Below are positions 8,120 to 17,424 of a DNA stretch of 64,000 nt, in pieces (positions within the stretch are counted from its first letter, which is position 1; each line of letters begins with the position of its first letter). Origin of the DNA: Pseudomonas sp. B20(2017) (lineage in GTDB: Bacteria; Pseudomonadota; Gammaproteobacteria; Pseudomonadales; Pseudomonadaceae); contig NZ_NEJP01000006.1 of NCBI RefSeq assembly GCF_002113125.1, forward strand, positions 124,001 through 188,000. Reading direction: 5' to 3'. The notes beneath the pieces were generated by a model. It did no database searches. It saw only the letters and a list, made by a program, of their open reading frames with translations, and had not been told where the DNA came from. Position numbers and translations under genes: made by a program.

Positions 8120-8231
8120 CAGCGATCACTACCGATAAGCCTTGTTCTCTGACGCAAAAGCCCCGCTGATTCCTCACGACAGCCACCGCTCCCCGTAATA
8201 AGCTGGCGACAGTTTTGTTCAGGGACGATCC

Positions 8232-8966
8232 ATGAAACGATTTGCCGCCTGTCTGCTGTCATTAATGGCCCTGACGGCCAACGCGGCGGATCTGCAACTG
8301 CTCACCGACAACCATCCGCCCCTTCATTTCATGCAAGGCAATCAGCTCGCAGGATTCGGGGTGGACGTAGTGCAGGCCCTGGCGGCCCAGACCGGCGACC
8401 GCATTCATCTGCAACAAGTCCCGCTGCTGCGTGCCCTGCACATGGCCAGCGACACCCCCGACACCGGCGTATTCACAGTGCTGCGTACCGACGACCGTGA
8501 CGATCGCTATCAATGGGTCGGGCCGCTGATCGAAGTCGAAACCGCGCTGTACGCCCGCGACAATCTCCAGCCACCCGTGCACAGCCTGCGTGAAGCCGAT
8601 CGCCTGGGTCGGATCACCGTGCCGCGAAAGTGGCTGGTCTACAGCTACCTGCAAGGGCAAGATCTGAACAATCTCTACGGCGTGGAAACCCCGGAGCAGA
8701 TGATGCGACTGTTCAGCCTGGGGCGTACCGATTTCGTGGTCTCCGACACCTGGTCCAAGGCCGCCCTCGCCCGCGAACAAGGCATGGAGCCGGCACGCTT
8801 GCAGTACCAGATCCCGTTGATGAAACAAAACACCTACATTGCCTTTTCGCCGCAGACCGATCCGAAACAGGTCGCACGCTGGCAGCAGGCGCTGGATACA
8901 TTGCGCGCCGACGGCCGTCTGGAGCAACTGCGCCAACGCTGGCTGAGCGATACCCTACCGCGCTGA
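8232..8966 (+). CDS. Periplasmic substrate-binding protein, extracellular solute-binding family 3
   Basis: 244 residues with a clear signal peptide (MKRFAACLLSLMALTANAA, cleavage after ANA). The mature part has the SBP_bac_3 layout: LLTDNHPPLHFM near the start, GFGVDVVQAL, and a C-terminal AL..LRADGRLEQLRQRWL segment. No permease or ATPase is linked, and such orphan TransportDomain proteins in Pseudomonas often act as sensors or in unlinked amino acid uptake. It sits between the two small proteins that share the VAENRPEFGSKYQRY tail. Ligand unknown; the acidic, polar pocket cannot be assigned. Confidence 0.85.
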   Translation: MKRFAACLLSLMALTANAADLQLLTDNHPPLHFMQGNQLAGFGVDVVQALAAQTGDRIHLQQVPLLRALHMASDTPDTGVFTVLRTDDRDDRYQWVGPLIEVETALYARDNLQPPVHSLREADRLGRITVPRKWLVYSYLQGQDLNNLYGVETPEQMMRLFSLGRTDFVVSDTWSKAALAREQGMEPARLQYQIPLMKQNTYIAFSPQTDPKQVARWQQALDTLRADGRLEQLRQRWLSDTLPR

Positions 8967-9074
8967 TCGGGCATCAACGACTTCGATAACGACTATGCGC
9001 AAGGGTGTTTTCACATCAAAACCCTCCAGCACTAAAGTGGGCCCCATCTTCTCCCCACTCTCTGGAGCAACATC

Positions 9075-9326
9075 ATGAAAGACATCATCGCACTCGGCTT
9101 CATCGTTTCACTGATCGGCGCCACCTCCGCCATCGCCGCCCCTCACGCCAGCACCCCGGTTGTCGCCGCTGCGACCATTGGCCAGTCCGGCACCCTCAAC
9201 GTTGACACCGTCAGCATCGATGCCGAACACAAAGACGGCCTCAAACTGCAACAGAACGCCGAACAGACCAAACTGTACGTCGCGGAAAACCGTCCGGAAT
9301 TCGGTTCCAAATATCAGCGCTACTGA
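9075..9326 (+). CDS. Exported small protein with C-terminal VAENRPEFGSKYQRY
   Basis: 83 residues: a signal peptide (MKDIIALGFIVSLIGATSAIAA), a Val/Ala/Thr-rich stretch, a polar segment (SIDAEHKDGLKLQQNAEQTK) and the tail VAENRPEFGSKYQRY. The last 15 residues are identical to those of the 7693-8070 protein, although the DNA differs at several synonymous positions. CTGGAGCAACATC ATG provides a ribosome site. It is followed by a good terminator. Function unknown; the preserved tail suggests a recognised C-terminal element such as a binding, sorting or processing signal. Confidence 0.85.
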   Translation: MKDIIALGFIVSLIGATSAIAAPHASTPVVAAATIGQSGTLNVDTVSIDAEHKDGLKLQQNAEQTKLYVAENRPEFGSKYQRY

Positions 9327-9353
9327 GTGATCGGTTTGAGCTGCCAGAAACAG

Positions 9354-9379
9354 GAAACCCCGCCGAAGCGGGGTTTCTT
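9354..9379 (+). terminator. Rho-independent terminator
   Basis: GAAACCCCGC / GCGGGGTTTC with loop CGAA, followed by TT, 27 bp after the stop at 9326. The stem is symmetrical and also faces the 3' end of the convergent minus-strand gene (end 9391). Confidence 0.85.
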
Positions 9380-9390
9380 GCATCTGGGCG

Positions 9391-10806
9391 TCAGCGAACC
9401 AGTCGCGCGGCCAGTGCCTTGGCCTGCAACGCCACGTCGGTGACAGCGGTGCTTTCCCACCACATGCCGCGCAACGGCGGGCCCATGGCGAACAAGCGGT
9501 TCGAGACCCGCCCCTCTTCATCCAGCACAGCGCCGTCCACCGCCGCCGCGATGCCCAGTGCCAACGGCCCCGGACGAACCAGACCGCGCGCCAACAATTG
9601 TTGTGGCAAAGGTCGCGCGACCCGGCGCCAGTCGTATTCGATGCCGCTGGAGTTGATCAACGCCGCGCCCTGCACCACACGGGTTTCAGCCTCACCGCGA
9701 GGGCGAACGCGGATACTCACGCCCTCGCCCGATACCGGCTCAAGCCCCTTGTAAGACGCCGCACGAATGCGCAACCGTCCTTCCCGGTGCAGGCGCTCGA
9801 CCAGTTCCGCACTCAGCGGCGGCGAACGGTGGTGATGACTTTCCCACCACGGCCGCACATGCCGCACGAACTGCCGGCGCTGCACATCACTGGCCTGACT
9901 CCACAACCGACCGATGTGCGCACGCACGGTGTCGAGCGGCGCCTGCCAGTCGATGCCTTGTGCGATAGCGTCGCGACAATGCCGGCGCAATTCGCGCAGT
10001 AACTGGCGCGGTGTGCGAATGCTGTGATCCTCGGCGAGGAAGTCCACCCACGCCGGTGGTTGTCGACGGACATGGGGCAGCAACCCATGCCGGGAAAACA
10101 CCTCGATTGGCCCGCGATGCCCGGCCTGCTCCAGCGACACCACGGCATCGACCATGGTCAGGCCTGAACCAATGATCAGCACCGTGGATTGCGGATCGAG
10201 CTGGCGCATGGCTGCGACATCCCAAGGATCCAGCGCCGCCGCGTTGAGGCCACTGGACTCCTTTTGCGGAGTGCGGGCAGCCGGGAACATCCCGGTCGCC
10301 AGCACGGCAAAAGCACCCTGCAATTGCTGACCGTCATTCAAGGTGAGCTGCACCGACTCGGTCGAGGCCTGAACGTCTACCACTTCGGCGCGCACATGCT
10401 CGACCGTCGACCCGTGTTGCGCGCCCACCTGCTGCGCTTCGGCCAGGCGCTGCTGCACGTACACGCCGAACAGCCCCCGTGGTGGAAACAGTTCGCTGAC
10501 CGGCACGTGCTGCTGATCGGACTCCGGCCAGCCTCCGTCGGCGATGTGACCGGTCAGCCATTGGGTCAGGTCATCGGCATTGTCCGGATCGACGCTCATC
10601 CGCGCCGCGTTGCCGTTGAGCGTGTGGCCCAGTTCCACCGCGCTGTACGCTTCGCCCCGGCCCAGTTCGGCGCGGGGCTCGATCACCAGAATCTTTCTCC
10701 GTCCCGGCAAACGCAGCAATTGCACCGCCAGCATCGTGCCGCTGAGCCCACCGCCGACAATCAGGATGTCGGCGTGACGCAGGGCGGTCGTATCGGTTTG
10801 AGTCAT
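9391..10806 (-). CDS. FAD/NAD(P)-binding protein (NAD_binding_9-type oxidoreductase)
   Basis: 471 residues. The N-terminus has an FAD dinucleotide-binding motif (ILIVGGGLSGTMLAVQLL), followed by a second Rossmann motif around residues 205-215 (VLIIGSGLTMVDAV) for NAD(P). The segment GHTLNGNAARMSVDPDN is typical of the FAD-NAD(P)-binding family related to hydroxyacylglutathione-linked and N-hydroxylating flavoproteins, whose substrates are mostly unknown. The C-terminus (INSSGIEYDW, GMWWESTAVTDVALQA) also fits. It lies 59 bp downstream of a flavin monooxygenase gene on the same strand, so the two may be co-transcribed and used together in sulfur-source or xenobiotic oxidation. Confidence 0.82.
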   Translation of the reverse strand: MTQTDTTALRHADILIVGGGLSGTMLAVQLLRLPGRRKILVIEPRAELGRGEAYSAVELGHTLNGNAARMSVDPDNADDLTQWLTGHIADGGWPESDQQHVPVSELFPPRGLFGVYVQQRLAEAQQVGAQHGSTVEHVRAEVVDVQASTESVQLTLNDGQQLQGAFAVLATGMFPAARTPQKESSGLNAAALDPWDVAAMRQLDPQSTVLIIGSGLTMVDAVVSLEQAGHRGPIEVFSRHGLLPHVRRQPPAWVDFLAEDHSIRTPRQLLRELRRHCRDAIAQGIDWQAPLDTVRAHIGRLWSQASDVQRRQFVRHVRPWWESHHHRSPPLSAELVERLHREGRLRIRAASYKGLEPVSGEGVSIRVRPRGEAETRVVQGAALINSSGIEYDWRRVARPLPQQLLARGLVRPGPLALGIAAAVDGAVLDEEGRVSNRLFAMGPPLRGMWWESTAVTDVALQAKALAARLVR

Positions 10807-10865
10807 GCCGTTCTCGCAGCTGAGGATATGCTCGGGCCAGTGTCATTCACACGCCGCAAAGGCGT

Positions 10866-12269
10866 CTAGACGGACGCGACTTTTTTCTCCTGCCGATGCA
10901 GTTCGCCAAGGTTTCGATAGCCACTGCCCGGATGAGTCTCCGGCAATCTCGGCCCTTCGCCAAACAGCTTCTCGCGCAACGTTCCTGGCGCATACTCGGT
11001 CTTGTAGACACCGCGCTTCTGCAACTCCGGCACCAGCAATTCCACGGCGTCGATGAAGGTTTCGTGGGTCAGCGCGTAGGCCAGGTTGAAGCCGTCGACG
11101 TCGGTTTCGTCGACCCACTCCTGCAACAGGTCCGCCACGGTTTCCGGGCTGCCGACGAACAACGGGCCGAAACCGCCGATGCCGACCCAGTCCGCCAGTT
11201 CGTTGGGGGTCCAGACCTTGTTCGGGTCCGCCGTGGAAAACGCCTCGACCGCCGACTGAATCGCGTTGGTGTGCACGTGTTTGAGCGGTTCGTCCGGTTT
11301 GAAGCGGCTGAAGTCGATGCCGGTCCAGCCAGAAATCAACGCCATCGCGCCTTCGTAGCTGACCCAGGATTTGTATTCCTCGAACTTGGCTTTGGCCTTG
11401 GCGTCGGTTTCACCGAGGATCACGGTTTGCAGGTTGAAGATCAGGATCTTCGACGGATCGCGCCCTGCCTCGGCAGCGCGGCGGCGGATGTCGGCCACGG
11501 TTTTCTTCAGCAGCACTTTCGACGGCGCAGCGACGAATACGCACTCGGCATGCTCGGCGGCAAACTGCTTGCCGCGGCTGGATGCTCCCGCCTGATAGAG
11601 AACCGGCGTGCGCTGCGGCGACGGCTCGCAAAGGTGAATGCCCGGCACCTGGAAGTGTTTACCGTGATGGCGGATCTCGTGGATCTTGCTCGGGTCACTG
11701 AAGATGCGGCGCTCGCGATCCCGCAAAATCGCGCCCTCTTCCCAACTGCCTTCCCAGAGTTTGTAGCAGACCTCCAGGTATTCCTCGGCGTAGTCGTAGC
11801 GCGCGTCATGTTCGGTCTGGGCTTGCTGGCCGATGTTCTTCGCGCCGCTCTCCAGATAAGAGGTGACAATGTTCCAGCCGGCCCGGCCCTTGGTCAGGTG
11901 ATCGAGGGTCGACAGGCGTCGAGCGAATGGATACGGATGTTCGAAGGACAACGATGCAGTCAGACCAAACCCCAGATGCTCGGTGACCAGCGCCATCGGC
12001 GGGATCAGTTGCAACGGATCGTTGACCGGCACCTGCGCCGCCTGCCGGATGGCCGCTTCGCCGTTGCCGTTGTACACGTCGTAGATGCCCAGCACGTCGG
12101 CGATGAACAAACCGTCGAACTTGCCGCGCTCAAGGATTTTCGCCAGATCGGTCCAGTACTCCAGATCCTTGTATTGCCAGGAGCGATCCCGAGGGTGAGC
12201 CCACAGGCCCGGCGACTGGTGACCGACGCAGTTCATGTCGAAAGCATTGAGACGAATTTCACGAGCCAT
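10866..12269 (-). CDS. Flavin-dependent monooxygenase of the NtaA/SnaA/DszA (LLM class) family
   Basis: 467 residues with a TIM-barrel luciferase-like fold. Motifs include LNAFDMNCVGHQSPGLW at the start, KFDGLFIADVLGIYDVYNG, FSRRLSTLDHLT-like and GRAGWNIVTSYLESGAKN (typical of this subfamily), and FVGSPETVADLLQEW near the end. Members use FMNH2 from a separate reductase to oxidise nitrilotriacetate, dibenzothiophene sulfone or similar small molecules. ATG 12269 follows GGGAGTG; the longer frame upstream lacks a site. The nearby sulfonate-type ABC genes hint at sulfur scavenging, but they lie 10 kb away and the link is inference. Confidence 0.88.
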   Translation of the reverse strand: MAREIRLNAFDMNCVGHQSPGLWAHPRDRSWQYKDLEYWTDLAKILERGKFDGLFIADVLGIYDVYNGNGEAAIRQAAQVPVNDPLQLIPPMALVTEHLGFGLTASLSFEHPYPFARRLSTLDHLTKGRAGWNIVTSYLESGAKNIGQQAQTEHDARYDYAEEYLEVCYKLWEGSWEEGAILRDRERRIFSDPSKIHEIRHHGKHFQVPGIHLCEPSPQRTPVLYQAGASSRGKQFAAEHAECVFVAAPSKVLLKKTVADIRRRAAEAGRDPSKILIFNLQTVILGETDAKAKAKFEEYKSWVSYEGAMALISGWTGIDFSRFKPDEPLKHVHTNAIQSAVEAFSTADPNKVWTPNELADWVGIGGFGPLFVGSPETVADLLQEWVDETDVDGFNLAYALTHETFIDAVELLVPELQKRGVYKTEYAPGTLREKLFGEGPRLPETHPGSGYRNLGELHRQEKKVASV

Positions 12270-12485
12270 CAGATGGCACTCCCGATGTTCAGGAGGCGTT
12301 TGGAGGTTTGATTTGAAGCGGTCATGTGAGGCGACTCCGTGGTTTCCGGATGAGGATCCAGAACCTTTAGCAGGAGTCATGCCTGAATATATTTTATTTA
12401 TTTATCAATACATTGAGACAACAACCTAAAGCAGTCTGCACGCAGGATGGAGCAAACTGTTTATCCGCTGTCGGCCCTGCAACAG

Positions 12486-13061
12486 TCAGATCACGACATT
12501 GCGCACGAACCGCGCCGCCACTTCCCCGTCATTGCGATAGGTGTGAGGTTGGTTGCTGGCGAACATGAAAAACTCGCCTGCTGAAATGTGATGAGGTTGG
12601 TCGCCGAGCATCAACGTCAGGCAGCCTTCGAACACGAAAATCTGTTCGCTCCAGCCTTCGGCGTCCGGTTGCGAGGGATAGATCTCGCCCGGTTGCAGAC
12701 ACCACTCCCACTGTTCAACTGCGCGGGTGGCGTTGGCCTTGGACAGTAAAACGGCTTTGCTGCCGGGAATGCTGCCGGCCCAGGCGAGTTTGTTGATGCG
12801 GCCCGGATCGCGGTTGTCCGGGGCCTGGATCAGATCGCTGAAGGCCACTTCGAGGGCTTCGGCGACGCGGTCGAGGGTGGTCAGGCTGACGTTTTTCTCG
12901 CCGGCCTCGATGGCCACCAGCATCCGCCGGCTGACCCCGGACTTTTCCGCGAGGGCCGTCTGGCTCATGTCGGCGGCGTGGCGCAGGCGCCGGACGTTCT
13001 GGCTGACGTGTTGCAGGACCGAAGCCCGCTGAACGGAATCTCTGTGCACTATATTGCTCAC
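12486..13061 (-). CDS. XRE-family transcriptional regulator with C-terminal cupin domain
   Basis: 191 residues: helix-turn-helix at residues about 20-75 (MSQTALAEKSGVSRRMLVAIE) and a cupin sensor barrel at 105-190 (PGEIYPSQPDAEGWSEQIFVFEGCLTLML). This class controls adjacent transport or catabolic genes in response to a small molecule. GTG 13061 gives the standard length and leaves a 73-bp intergenic region to the divergent EamA transporter. Earlier starts (ATG 13136, TTG 13148) would overlap the transporter start on the other strand and leave no promoter. It most likely regulates that transporter. Confidence 0.88.
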   Translation of the reverse strand: MSNIVHRDSVQRASVLQHVSQNVRRLRHAADMSQTALAEKSGVSRRMLVAIEAGEKNVSLTTLDRVAEALEVAFSDLIQAPDNRDPGRINKLAWAGSIPGSKAVLLSKANATRAVEQWEWCLQPGEIYPSQPDAEGWSEQIFVFEGCLTLMLGDQPHHISAGEFFMFASNQPHTYRNDGEVAARFVRNVVI

Positions 13062-13083
13062 TGGCTGGGGTTGGGCAGTATAC

Positions 13084-13101
13084 TGCGCAACATTTGGCGC
13101 A
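13084..13101. promoter_or_regulatory. Palindromic candidate operator between XRE-cupin and EamA genes
   Basis: TGCGC and GCGCA arms around AACATTTG lie in the short divergent intergenic region, next to a TATACT-like element at 13079. A further TGCGCAA copy occurs at about 13123-13129. Position and symmetry fit an operator for the XRE-cupin regulator; no binding data exist. Confidence 0.4.
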
Positions 13102-13134
13102 TTGTGCGTCCCCTCCTCAAAAGTGCGCAAGGTC

Positions 13135-14073
13135 ATGACGTCAGCCAACTCCCCTCAAACTCCCCTGCGGTTTTCCCGGTTCAGCAAAGCCGAGTGCGTG
13201 CTGGTACTGATCACCATGCTCTGGGGCGGCACCTTCCTGCTGGTTCAACACGCCATGACCGTCAGCGGCCCGATGTTTTTCGTCGGTCTGCGCTTCGCCG
13301 CAGCGGCGAGCATCGTTGCCCTGTTCTCCTGGAAACACCTGCGTGAACTGACCCTGCTCGAACTCAAGGCCGGCGCTTTTATCGGCGTGGCGATCATGCT
13401 CGGTTATGGCTTGCAGACCGTCGGTTTGCAGAGCATCCCAAGCAGCCAGTCGGCGTTCATCACCGCGCTGTATGTGCCGTTCGTGCCGCTGCTGCAATGG
13501 CTGGTGCTCGGTCGGCGCCCGGGTTTGATGCCGAGCATCGGCATCATGCTGGCGTTTACCGGGCTGATGCTGCTTTCCGGTCCGTCCGGCGCTTCGCTGA
13601 ATTTCAGCCCCGGTGAAATCGCCACGCTGATCAGCGCCATCGCGATAGCGGCCGAAATCATCCTGATCAGTAACTATGCCGGCCAGGTCGATGTGCGCCG
13701 CGTAACCGTCGTACAACTGGCAACGACTTCGGCGCTGTCTTTTTTGATGGTGGTGCCGACTGGTGAGGCGATTCCGGAGTTCTCGTGGCTGTTGCTGAGC
13801 ACCGCCCTGGGCCTGGGCGCGATGAGTGCGGCGATTCAGGTGGCGATGAACTGGGCGCAGAAAAGTGTTTCGCCGTCCCGTGCGACCTTGATCTACGCCG
13901 GTGAGCCGGTGTGGGCCGGGATCGTCGGACGCATTGCGGGGGAGCGTCTGCCAGCGATTGCATTGGTGGGTGCGGGGCTGATCGTGGCAGCGGTGATCGT
14001 CAGTGAATTGAAGACCAAGGGCAGGGAGACACAACCGGTCACAGAAGAACTGGAGCGCGAAACCGAAGGCTGA
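13135..14073 (+). CDS. EamA/DMT-superfamily transporter
   Basis: 312 residues with ten hydrophobic helices arranged as two EamA repeats (first around 15-140, second around 155-295). The conserved starts LITMLWGGTFLLVQHAM and TLIYAGEPVWAGIVG are visible. DMT proteins of this kind export metabolites such as amino acids or drugs. The ATG at 13135 (AAGGTC ATG) was preferred over an upstream ATG at 13054 that lies inside the divergent regulator. A hydrophilic tail of about 20 residues rich in Glu and Lys follows the last helix. Confidence 0.9.
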   Translation: MTSANSPQTPLRFSRFSKAECVLVLITMLWGGTFLLVQHAMTVSGPMFFVGLRFAAAASIVALFSWKHLRELTLLELKAGAFIGVAIMLGYGLQTVGLQSIPSSQSAFITALYVPFVPLLQWLVLGRRPGLMPSIGIMLAFTGLMLLSGPSGASLNFSPGEIATLISAIAIAAEIILISNYAGQVDVRRVTVVQLATTSALSFLMVVPTGEAIPEFSWLLLSTALGLGAMSAAIQVAMNWAQKSVSPSRATLIYAGEPVWAGIVGRIAGERLPAIALVGAGLIVAAVIVSELKTKGRETQPVTEELERETEG

Positions 14074-14179
14074 ACACGGATTTAGCAGCTACTTTGTAGG
14101 ATTCAGAGACATCCTCGCGTTTGGCGATCCGGGAGCTGGCACGTATGATGCTTCACAAACTTCCGCAGATTAGAAACCT

Positions 14180-17080
14180 ATGTCCCTGATAGTTCTACTG
14201 CTTCTGCCTTTTCTGGGCAGCTGTCTGGCAGCCGTGCTGCCGCACAACGCACGTAACGCCGAATCCCTGCTGGCAGGTCTGGTCGCACTGATCGGCACTG
14301 TCTCGGTCGCGATGCTGTACCCACAGATCGCCCACGGCGGCGTGATCCGCGAAGAATTCACGTGGCTGCCCAGCCTGGGCCTGAATTTCGTCCTGCGCAT
14401 GGACGGCTTCGCCTGGCTGTTCTCGATGCTGGTGCTGGGCATCGGCACCCTCGTCTCCTTATATGCCCGTTATTACATGTCGCCGGACGATCCGGTGCCG
14501 CGTTTCTTCGCATTCTTTCTAGCGTTCATGGGCGCCATGCTCGGGCTGGTGATCTCCGGCAACCTGATCCAGATCGTGTTTTTCTGGGAGCTGACCAGCC
14601 TCTTCTCGTTCCTGTTGATCGGCTACTGGCACCACCGCCACGACGCGCGCCGCGGCGCCTACATGGCGTTGATGGTTACCGGTGCCGGGGGATTGTGCCT
14701 GCTGGCGGGGGTCATGATCCTCGGCCATGTCGTCGGCAGCTATGACCTGGACAAGGTCCTGGCCGCCAGCGATCTGATTCGCGCACATGCCCTCTACCCC
14801 ATCCTGCTTCCCCTCATTCTTATCGGCGCCCTCAGCAAAAGCGCCCAGTTTCCCTTCCACTTCTGGCTGCCTCACGCCATGGCGGCGCCAACACCGGTTT
14901 CGGCGTACTTGCACTCGGCGACCATGGTCAAGGCCGGGGTTTTCCTGCTGGCCCGCCTGTGGCCGTCGCTGTCCGGCAGCGAAGAATGGTTCTACATCGT
15001 CAGCGGCGCCGGCGCCGCCACGCTGCTGCTCGGCGCGTACTGCGCGATGTTCCAGAACGACCTCAAAGGACTGTTGGCCTACTCGACCATCAGCCACCTC
15101 GGCCTGATCACGCTGCTGCTGGGCCTGAACAGCCCGCTGGCCGCCGTCGCGGCGGTGTTCCACATTCTCAACCATGCGACCTTCAAGGCTTCGCTGTTCA
15201 TGGCCGCCGGGATCATCGACCACGAAAGTGGCACCCGCGACATCCGCAAGCTCAACGGCCTGTTCAAACTGATTCCATTCACCGCCACCCTGGCGATGGT
15301 GGCCAGCGCCTCGATGGCTGGCGTGCCTCTGCTGAACGGTTTCCTGTCGAAAGAAATGTTCTTCGCCGAAACCGTGTTCATCAATGCCACTGCCTGGGTT
15401 GAAACCAGCCTGCCGATCGTCGCGACCATCGCCGGCATGTTCAGCGTGGCCTACTCGCTGCGGTTCACCGTCGACGTATTCTTCGGCCCGACCGCCACCG
15501 ATCTGCCGCATACACCGCACGAGCCGCCACGCTGGATGCGGGCGCCGGTTGAATTGCTGGTATTCACCTGTCTGCTGGTGGGCATTTTTCCGGCTCAAAT
15601 CGTCGGCCCGCTGCTCGCCGCTGCGGCATTGCCAGTGGTGGGTGGCGAGCTCCCGGAATACAGTCTGGCGATCTGGCACGGTCTCAATGCACCGATGATC
15701 ATGAGCCTGATCGCCATGTCCGGCGGCATCGTGCTGTATCTGCTGCTGCGCAATCAGCTCAAGCGCGGGCGCTTCAAGTACCCGCCATTGGCGGGACGCT
15801 TCAACGGCAAGCGAATGTTCGAGCGCAGTCTGGTGGCGATGATGCGCCTGGCCCGGCGGCTGGAGCGGCGGATCGGCACCAAGCGTTTGCAAACCCAGCT
15901 ATTCCTGATGGTATTGGCGGCGGTGCTCGCCGGCTTGATCCCGATGCTGCACAGCAGCCTGAGCTGGGGCGACCGGCCGAAGATTCCAGGCTCGATCGTG
16001 TTCGTGACCCTGTGGCTACTGGCGATCGCCTGCGCCCTCGGCGCCGCATGGCAGGCCAAGTATCACCGTCTCGCCGCCCTGACCATGGTCAGCGTCTGCG
16101 GCCTGATGACCTGCGTGACCTTCGTCTGGTTCTCGGCGCCGGATCTGGCCCTGACGCAACTGGTGGTCGAAGTGGTGACCACGGTACTGATCCTGCTCGG
16201 CTTGCGCTGGCTGCCACGGCGGATCGAAGAGGTTTCACCGTTGCCGAGCAGCCTGCGCAAGGCGCGGGTCCGGCGTCTGCGCGACTTGCTGTTGTCGATT
16301 GCGGTCGGTGGCGGCATGGCGCTGCTGTCCTACGCGATGCTGACCCGGCAGACGCCGAACGACATTTCTTCGTTCTACCTGAGTCGCGCCCTGCCCGAGG
16401 GTGGTGGCAGCAACGTGGTCAACGTGATGCTGGTGGATTTCCGTGGTTTCGACACCCTTGGCGAAATCACGGTACTGGCCGCCGTGGCACTGACCGTGTT
16501 CGCCCTGCTGCGCCGTTTCCGCCCGCCAAAAGAAAGCCTGCAACTGCCGGCCCAGCAGCGCCTGCTCGCCCCCGACGTGGTCACCGACCTGGTCAACCCG
16601 CGTTCGGCCAGCGACACCGCGCTCGGTTTCATGATGGTGCCAGCGGTGCTGGTGCGCCTGCTGCTGCCGATTGCGCTGGTGGTGTCGTTCTACCTGTTCA
16701 TGCGCGGGCACAACCAGCCGGGTGGCGGCTTCGTCGCCGGTCTGGTGATGTCGGTGGCGTTCATCCTGCAATACATGGTCGCGGGCACCCAGTGGGTCGA
16801 GGCGCAAATGAGCCTGCGGCCGCTGCGCTGGATGGGCACCGGCCTGCTGTTCGCTACCGTCACCGGCCTCGGGGCGATGGCGGTGGGCTATCCGTTCCTC
16901 ACCACTCACACTTGGCATTTCAGCCTGCCGCTGCTGGGTGACATCCATATCGCCAGCGCGCTGTTCTTCGATATCGGCGTCTACGCCGTGGTGGTCGGCT
17001 CGACCTTGCTGATCCTCACCGCCCTCGCCCACCAATCGGTCCGGGGCCACAAAACCGCTGCCGCCAAAGGAGCCGTCTGA
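14180..17080 (+). CDS. Mrp-type monovalent cation/H+ antiporter, fused subunits A and B
   Basis: 966 residues. The N-terminal two thirds is the MrpA/NuoL-like proton channel (conserved GALSKSAQFPFHFWLPHAM near residue 215, with Lys and the HSATMVKAGVF motif), followed by the MrpA C-terminal domain, and from about residue 810 the MrpB domain (GRHN-like RGHNQPGGGFVAGLV). An A-B fusion is the normal form in pseudomonads and rhizobia (PhaAB). The multi-subunit complex exchanges Na+ or K+ for H+ and supports alkali, salt and pH tolerance in the inner membrane. It is the first gene of a six-gene operon. Confidence 0.95.
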   Translation: MSLIVLLLLPFLGSCLAAVLPHNARNAESLLAGLVALIGTVSVAMLYPQIAHGGVIREEFTWLPSLGLNFVLRMDGFAWLFSMLVLGIGTLVSLYARYYMSPDDPVPRFFAFFLAFMGAMLGLVISGNLIQIVFFWELTSLFSFLLIGYWHHRHDARRGAYMALMVTGAGGLCLLAGVMILGHVVGSYDLDKVLAASDLIRAHALYPILLPLILIGALSKSAQFPFHFWLPHAMAAPTPVSAYLHSATMVKAGVFLLARLWPSLSGSEEWFYIVSGAGAATLLLGAYCAMFQNDLKGLLAYSTISHLGLITLLLGLNSPLAAVAAVFHILNHATFKASLFMAAGIIDHESGTRDIRKLNGLFKLIPFTATLAMVASASMAGVPLLNGFLSKEMFFAETVFINATAWVETSLPIVATIAGMFSVAYSLRFTVDVFFGPTATDLPHTPHEPPRWMRAPVELLVFTCLLVGIFPAQIVGPLLAAAALPVVGGELPEYSLAIWHGLNAPMIMSLIAMSGGIVLYLLLRNQLKRGRFKYPPLAGRFNGKRMFERSLVAMMRLARRLERRIGTKRLQTQLFLMVLAAVLAGLIPMLHSSLSWGDRPKIPGSIVFVTLWLLAIACALGAAWQAKYHRLAALTMVSVCGLMTCVTFVWFSAPDLALTQLVVEVVTTVLILLGLRWLPRRIEEVSPLPSSLRKARVRRLRDLLLSIAVGGGMALLSYAMLTRQTPNDISSFYLSRALPEGGGSNVVNVMLVDFRGFDTLGEITVLAAVALTVFALLRRFRPPKESLQLPAQQRLLAPDVVTDLVNPRSASDTALGFMMVPAVLVRLLLPIALVVSFYLFMRGHNQPGGGFVAGLVMSVAFILQYMVAGTQWVEAQMSLRPLRWMGTGLLFATVTGLGAMAVGYPFLTTHTWHFSLPLLGDIHIASALFFDIGVYAVVVGSTLLILTALAHQSVRGHKTAAAKGAV

Positions 17081-17424
17081 TGGAAGAAGTCATCGCAATC
17101 GCCATCGGCATACTCGCCGCATCCGGGGTCTGGCTGATCCTGCGGCCACGGACGTTCCAGGTGGTGATGGGCCTGTGCCTGCTGTCTTACGGTGTCAATC
17201 TGTTCATCTTCAGCATGGGCAGCCTGTTCATCGGCAAGGAGCCGATCATCAAGGACGGCGTACCGCAGGACCTGCTCAATTACACCGACCCGCTGCCCCA
17301 GGCGCTGGTGCTGACGGCCATCGTCATCAGCTTCGCCATGACCGCATTGTTTCTGGTGGTGTTGCTGGCCTCACGAGGCCTGACCGGCACCGACCACGTT
17401 GACGGAAGGGAGCCCAAGGAATGA
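17080..17424 (+). CDS. Mrp-type antiporter subunit C (NuoK-like)
   Basis: 114 residues with three membrane helices, homologous to NuoK (VVMGLCLLSYGVNLFIF; LTAIVISFAMTALF). It is a required subunit of the Mrp/Pha antiporter. The start ATG overlaps the last base of the upstream stop (TGATG), so translation is coupled, and its end overlaps subunit D by 4 nt. Confidence 0.95.
   Translation: MEEVIAIAIGILAASGVWLILRPRTFQVVMGLCLLSYGVNLFIFSMGSLFIGKEPIIKDGVPQDLLNYTDPLPQALVLTAIVISFAMTALFLVVLLASRGLTGTDHVDGREPKE

Noticed and set aside
10896..12311. 471-codon plus-strand frame over the flavin monooxygenase
   Set aside because: Arises from codon bias of the real minus-strand gene; composition (many Arg, Gln, His) is not protein-like.
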